Positions 60,360 through 64,000 of a stretch of DNA of 64,000 bases are shown piece after piece. Location: positions 1 to 64,000 of the forward strand of contig CAJQTF010000010.1 in NCBI GenBank assembly GCA_905618945.1, read 5' to 3'. A program made the translations under genes and the position numbers. Source of the DNA: an uncultured Methylophilaceae bacterium. Lineage in GTDB: Bacteria > Pseudomonadota > Gammaproteobacteria > Burkholderiales > Methylophilaceae. Position 1 is the stretch's first letter. The number at the start of each line of letters is the position of its first letter. The notes beneath the pieces were generated by a model. That model had not been told where the DNA came from and searched no databases. It saw only the letters and a list, made by a program, of their open reading frames with translations.

Positions 60360-61124
60360 ATTAAAAAAATAATTAAATCTGCTAAAAAAAGATTACTTAA
60401 AATGCACTTTGACGCTGGAGTTGGTCATATTGGTGGGAATTTATCATGTATTGATATATTAATTGTGCTGTTTCATAAGCTCATATCTTCCAATGATAAA
60501 TTTATTCTTTCTAAAGGGCATTCTGCAGGGGCATTGTATATAGCTCTTTGGTCGATTAATATTTTAAAAGACTCAGATTTAGCCACCTTTCATCAAGATG
60601 ACACTTTATTAGCAGGCCATCCTTTGCCAAATAAAATTAAAAATATTTCATTTGCAACTGGCAGTTTGGGCCATGGCTTATCATTATCTGCCGGTATAGC
60701 ACTTTCTAAAAAAATTAAATCTATTAAAGGACAAGTTTTTTGTTTAACTTCTGATGGAGAGTGGCAAGAGGGATCTACGTGGGAAGCTCTTATTTTTTCA
60801 TGCCATCATAATTTAGATAATCTGACTATAATAGTTGACCACAATAATCTTCAAGGGTTTGGGAGCACAAATGATATTGCTTCAATGTCCCCGCTAAATA
60901 AAATTATCAATGGGTTTAATTTAGAGGTTATAACTATTAATGGACACTCCCCTGAAGAGATGTTGTCAGCATTAAAGAAAAAACAAAATAAATGTAGGAT
61001 GATAATTTTGGAGACAAAAAAAGGTAATGGCGTAAGTTTTATGGAGAATAAAATGGAATGGCATTATTTACCACTAAATAAAGACCAATACAATCAAGCA
61101 ATCCAAGAGGTTGATAGAGTATGA
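60360..61124 (+). CDS. Transketolase-like N-terminal subunit, probable ATT start
   Basis: Thiamine-diphosphate-binding half of a split transketolase. The core includes AGVGHIGGNLSCIDIL, SKGHSAGALY, TGSLGHGLSLSAGIAL and the ThDP motif TSDGEWQEGSTWEALIF with VDHNNLQGFG. An ATG at 60402 would start inside the first conserved helix and has no ribosome-binding site. The ATT at 60360 follows GAGGAAG by about 5 bases and restores the expected KSAKKRLLKMHFDAG helix, giving 254 residues. It overlaps the C-subunit by 4 bases. In glycan loci such pairs make unusual sugars; central carbon use is the alternative. Confidence 0.85.
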   Translation: MKKIIKSAKKRLLKMHFDAGVGHIGGNLSCIDILIVLFHKLISSNDKFILSKGHSAGALYIALWSINILKDSDLATFHQDDTLLAGHPLPNKIKNISFATGSLGHGLSLSAGIALSKKIKSIKGQVFCLTSDGEWQEGSTWEALIFSCHHNLDNLTIIVDHNNLQGFGSTNDIASMSPLNKIINGFNLEVITINGHSPEEMLSALKKKQNKCRMIILETKKGNGVSFMENKMEWHYLPLNKDQYNQAIQEVDRV

Positions 61125-62023
61125 GAACACAACTCTCTGATGGCCTTATTAAGCTAGCAAACCAGAACAACGAAATGATTTTTCTCACTGGTGATCTTGG
61201 TTTTATGGCTCTTGAAAAATTACGAGATAAATTAAAAGAAAAATTTATAAATGTTGGAATTGCCGAACAAAATATGATTGGAGTCGCAGCTGGAATGGCA
61301 AGTGAAGGACTTATTCCATGGGTATATAGTATTGCTCCATTTTGTTACGCAAGACCATTTGAACAAATTCGAAACGATGTTTCTTTTCATAATCTGCCCG
61401 TTAAATTAATAGGTAATGGAGGAGGTTATGGATATGGTGTAATGGGAGCAACACATCATGCGATTGAGGATTATGGAATTTTACTAACACTAACTAACTT
61501 TAGAGTTTTTATTCCATGCTTTAATGAGGATATTTATCCGGTATTAAAATTATCAAATTCTAATGAAAAACCAACGTACATAAGACTTGGCTATGATGAG
61601 TCTGATCAGGAGTATGTCCCACCAAAATACGAAAGCTGGAGGCAACTTACTCGTGGCGACGGCCCAGTAATTATTGTTACAGGACCTATAGCAACGACTT
61701 ATATTAAAGCTTTTGAAAAATTAGAAAAAAAGAAAAGGCCAAATTTATGGATTTTATGTGAGCTACCAATACTCGAAGAATCATTACCAAAAAATTTAAT
61801 TGAGCAAATAAATTTAACTAAAAATCTATTTGTTATTGAGGAGCATGTTGCTCAAGGTGGAATAGGATCACAGATCTCGTTAGTTTTAATTAAAAATAAT
61901 ATTAGTGTTAAAAGATTCACTCATTTATTTGCTACTTCGCATCATTTTGAAAAAAGCGGATCACAAAAATATCTTAGAAAAAAATGTGGCATCGATTTAA
62001 ATAATGTACTATCAAGACTATAA
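61121..62023 (+). CDS. Transketolase-like C-terminal subunit
   Basis: Pyrimidine-binding half of the split transketolase, 300 residues. It shows the catalytic-glutamate region FINVGIAEQNMIGVAAGMASEG, the YARPFEQIRNDV segment, the GGGYGYGVMGATHHAIEDYG loop, and a C-terminal transketolase domain (FVIEEHVAQGGIGSQ). Coupled to the N-subunit by a 4-base overlap and followed after 28 bases by a sugar-epimerase/glycosyltransferase gene, which suggests a role in glycan precursor synthesis. Confidence 0.87.
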   Translation: MRTQLSDGLIKLANQNNEMIFLTGDLGFMALEKLRDKLKEKFINVGIAEQNMIGVAAGMASEGLIPWVYSIAPFCYARPFEQIRNDVSFHNLPVKLIGNGGGYGYGVMGATHHAIEDYGILLTLTNFRVFIPCFNEDIYPVLKLSNSNEKPTYIRLGYDESDQEYVPPKYESWRQLTRGDGPVIIVTGPIATTYIKAFEKLEKKKRPNLWILCELPILEESLPKNLIEQINLTKNLFVIEEHVAQGGIGSQISLVLIKNNISVKRFTHLFATSHHFEKSGSQKYLRKKCGIDLNNVLSRL

Positions 62024-62051
62024 ATTTAATCTTAAGTATTAACGGATATTA

Positions 62052-63992
62052 ATGAACATTGATAAGCACATACTATCTCTTGAGGGACCAATTTTAGTTT
62101 TAGGAGCTTCTGGCTTCATTGGAGCAAATCTTTTTAAAATGCTTCTATCAAAAAGAGAAGATGTTTATGGGGTGTGCAGACTTGAGAAAGGATGGAGGTT
62201 AGAAGGCGTTGACAGTAAAAATATAATCTTTACTGATGTAAATGATTCAGTAGCACTAAAAAATCTTATTAATACAATTACCCCAAGAACTGTTTTTGAT
62301 TTTATATCTTATGGCGCATATTCTTTCGAAGAAAGCCATGAAATTGTTTACCAAACAAATTTTTTATCTTTAACTAACATTGTCACTTTGCTTGAAGAAA
62401 AAGGAGTATCAGCATATATACACGCGGGTACATCTTCCGAATATGGTTTAAATTCAAAACAACCCAAAGAAGATTCAAGCCTAGAACCAAACAGCCATTA
62501 TTCATCCTCTAAAATTGCAGCATCATATTTTTTAAAATATGTGGGGAAAACCCGGAATTTTCCAGCCATTAACCTCAGATTATATTCAGTTTATGGCCCG
62601 CTTGAGGATTCATCAAGATTAATTCCAAACATATTAAATAATGCAAAAGTAAAAAAATTTCCTCCATTAGTGGACCCAGATATTTCAAGAGATTTTATTT
62701 TTATTGACGATGCATGCGAAGCATTTATTTTAGCAGCAAGTAAAATTCATCCCGAATTATATGGGGAAAGTTTTAATATTGGAACAGGTAGTAAAACAAC
62801 AATTAAAGATTTAGCATTAATAGTAAAGAAAATTTATAAAATTAAAGAAAAGCCAATTTTCAGCAATATGAGTAAAAGAAGTTGGGATCTAACTGAATGG
62901 TATTCAGATTCAAAAAAAGCAGAGAAGATTTTTGGCTGGAAATCTAAAACTAATTTAGTTGATGGTTTAAATTTAACATTTAATTGGCTAAGTACATTAA
63001 CAAAAAAAGATTATATTTCTATAACCAAACAAAATAGCTCGAATAAAAAGAGAAGTATTTCTGCAATTATTGCATGCTATAAAGATGAGATGGCAATTCC
63101 AATTATGTACCAAAGACTAACTAAAACATTTAAAGAAATAAAGATAGATTATGAGATCATTTTTGTTTGTGATGGAAGTCCACATAACGATATAGATGTA
63201 ATTAAGAAAATATCAAAAAATGACACACGAGTGATTGGGGTTAATCATTCAAGGAATTTTGGCTCACAAATGGCTTTTAGGAGCGGAATGGAGTTATCAA
63301 CTAAGCAAGCTGTTGTTTTATTAGATGGCGATTTACAAGACCCTCCAGAATTAATTAAAGACTTCGTTAAAAAATGGCTAGAAGGGAATGATGTTGTATA
63401 CGGCACTAGAGTAAAAAGAGAAATGCCTTTTTATTGGGGGTTCTTGTATAAAGCCTTTTACAGAATTTTGTCATCATTAAGTTTTATTAAAATTCCACTT
63501 GATGCAGGTGATTTTTCCTTACTTGATAAAAGAGTCGTTAGTTGGATTCTAAAGTGTCCAGAACGTGATTTGTTTATGAGGGGAATTAGAGCTTTTGTTG
63601 GATTTAACCAGGTAGGCGTAGATTATATTAGACCAGCTCGAGCGTTTGGAAACTCAACTAATAGTTTATTTAAAAATATAGGCTGGGCAAAAATGGGTAT
63701 TTTGTCATTTACAAATGCCCCGTTAAATTTAATGACGATTATGGGGTTTGCTACATTAATTCTTTCTATTATTTTAATTTTATTATTTACTTCATTAAAA
63801 ATATTTTTCCCAGATATTGCACCAAAAGGAGCAACAACAATTATGCTTTTGGTTCTTTCTTTTGGATCAATTAATCTTTTTGCTATTTCATTGGTCGGGG
63901 AATACATTGGAAAAATAATTTTAGAAGTTAAACAAAGACCTAGAGTAATACGCTCAGAAATTATTAGGAGTGGCGTTACAACAGAGTTGTAA
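62052..63992 (+). CDS. Fusion protein: NAD-dependent sugar epimerase/dehydratase + GT2 polyprenyl-phosphate glycosyltransferase
   Basis: A 646-residue two-domain protein. Residues about 12-315 form an extended SDR: Rossmann loop G18-A-S-G21-F-I-G24 and catalytic YSSSK at 150-154 with a Ser/Thr-rich strand (GTSSEYG) before it. Residues about 334-560 form a GT2 domain like DPM1/GtrB: SAIIACYKDE, FVCDGSPHND, NHSRNFGSQMAFRSG and the LLDGDLQDPPEL metal motif with D425, D427 and D430. Two membrane helices follow at about 563-585 and 597-625. It probably makes a nucleotide sugar and then loads a sugar onto undecaprenyl phosphate. The stop is 8 bases from the window edge. Confidence 0.88.
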   Translation: MNIDKHILSLEGPILVLGASGFIGANLFKMLLSKREDVYGVCRLEKGWRLEGVDSKNIIFTDVNDSVALKNLINTITPRTVFDFISYGAYSFEESHEIVYQTNFLSLTNIVTLLEEKGVSAYIHAGTSSEYGLNSKQPKEDSSLEPNSHYSSSKIAASYFLKYVGKTRNFPAINLRLYSVYGPLEDSSRLIPNILNNAKVKKFPPLVDPDISRDFIFIDDACEAFILAASKIHPELYGESFNIGTGSKTTIKDLALIVKKIYKIKEKPIFSNMSKRSWDLTEWYSDSKKAEKIFGWKSKTNLVDGLNLTFNWLSTLTKKDYISITKQNSSNKKRSISAIIACYKDEMAIPIMYQRLTKTFKEIKIDYEIIFVCDGSPHNDIDVIKKISKNDTRVIGVNHSRNFGSQMAFRSGMELSTKQAVVLLDGDLQDPPELIKDFVKKWLEGNDVVYGTRVKREMPFYWGFLYKAFYRILSSLSFIKIPLDAGDFSLLDKRVVSWILKCPERDLFMRGIRAFVGFNQVGVDYIRPARAFGNSTNSLFKNIGWAKMGILSFTNAPLNLMTIMGFATLILSIILILLFTSLKIFFPDIAPKGATTIMLLVLSFGSINLFAISLVGEYIGKIILEVKQRPRVIRSEIIRSGVTTEL

Positions 63993-64000
63993 GGTAAAAA

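Noticed and set aside
60402-61124. Transketolase N-subunit starting at the ATG at 60402
   Set aside because: No ribosome-binding site and it cuts into the first conserved helix; the ATT at 60360 has a GAGGAAG element and restores the helix.

Overview
This window is a dense, AT-rich (by eye roughly one third G+C) stretch of a Gram-negative proteobacterial chromosome. Gene content and order fit a streamlined betaproteobacterium, most likely a planktonic Methylophilaceae lineage (OM43 / 'Ca. Methylopumilus' type). The pointers are rpe-gph-trpEGDC-hemB, hemA-prfA-prmC, uvrA|MFS-ssb, aroK-aroB-dgt, the complete tol-pal-cpoB-queEC block, a 16-strand-type porin, and rpsU-yqeY-dnaG-rpoD followed by a CAU tRNA. 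That placement is inference: no rRNA and no diagnostic methanol-oxidation gene lies here. Genes overlap or nearly touch almost everywhere (repeated 4-nt and 8-nt stop/start overlaps), several starts are TTG or GTG, and two appear to be ATT. No gap without a gene exceeds 300 bases.

Layout. 1-7.7 kb: pyrE and xthA are divergent, followed by a leftward run hemA-prfA-prmC-metX-metW-ampG (haem, translation termination, methionine, muropeptide uptake). 7.7-14 kb: rightward rpe-gph-trpE-trpG-trpD-trpC-hemB, with a small conserved hypothetical opposing. 14.6-19.7 kb: leftward PBP1A, then rightward aroK-aroB-dgt; the pilus genes often found at this junction are absent. 19.7-23.2 kb: a strongly expressed porin with an elaborate upstream region and a UUCG terminator, then a TPR-glycosyltransferase. 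23.2-27.5 kb: the nitrogen module ntrC, ntrB, glnA (leftward). I read a sigma-54 promoter with two NtrC sites 32 bp apart upstream of glnA, and a second sigma-54 promoter with one NtrC palindrome upstream of ntrBC. 27.5-40 kb: aroE, uvrA, an MFS exporter, ssb, an FmdB zinc ribbon, a DUF502 membrane protein, aspS, three small accessory genes, yebC and ruvCAB. 40-46.6 kb: ybgC-tolQRAB-pal-cpoB-queE-queC. 46.6-50 kb: rpsP-rimM-trmD-rplS and xerD. 50-56.6 kb: folB, plsY, tsaD, then the macromolecular synthesis operon rpsU-yqeY-dnaG-rpoD and tRNA-Ile2(CAU).

From 56.6 kb to the right edge the character changes to a surface-polysaccharide region: two tandem paralogous multi-pass membrane proteins (candidate GT-C glycosyltransferases), a split transketolase pair, and a sugar epimerase fused to a membrane-anchored GT2 glycosyltransferase. 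It begins immediately 3' of a tRNA and runs off the window, so it is the best candidate for a strain-variable island.

No phage, transposon, CRISPR array or classical defence system is visible. The most notable observations are the intact NtrC/sigma-54 nitrogen circuit in a reduced genome, the two ATT starts (ruvC and the transketolase N-subunit), a 26-bp perfect palindrome upstream of the porin, a 17-bp-stem inverted repeat between tolB and pal, shared repeat DNA in the tails of ribosomal proteins S16 and L19, and the epimerase-GT2 fusion next to a split transketolase.
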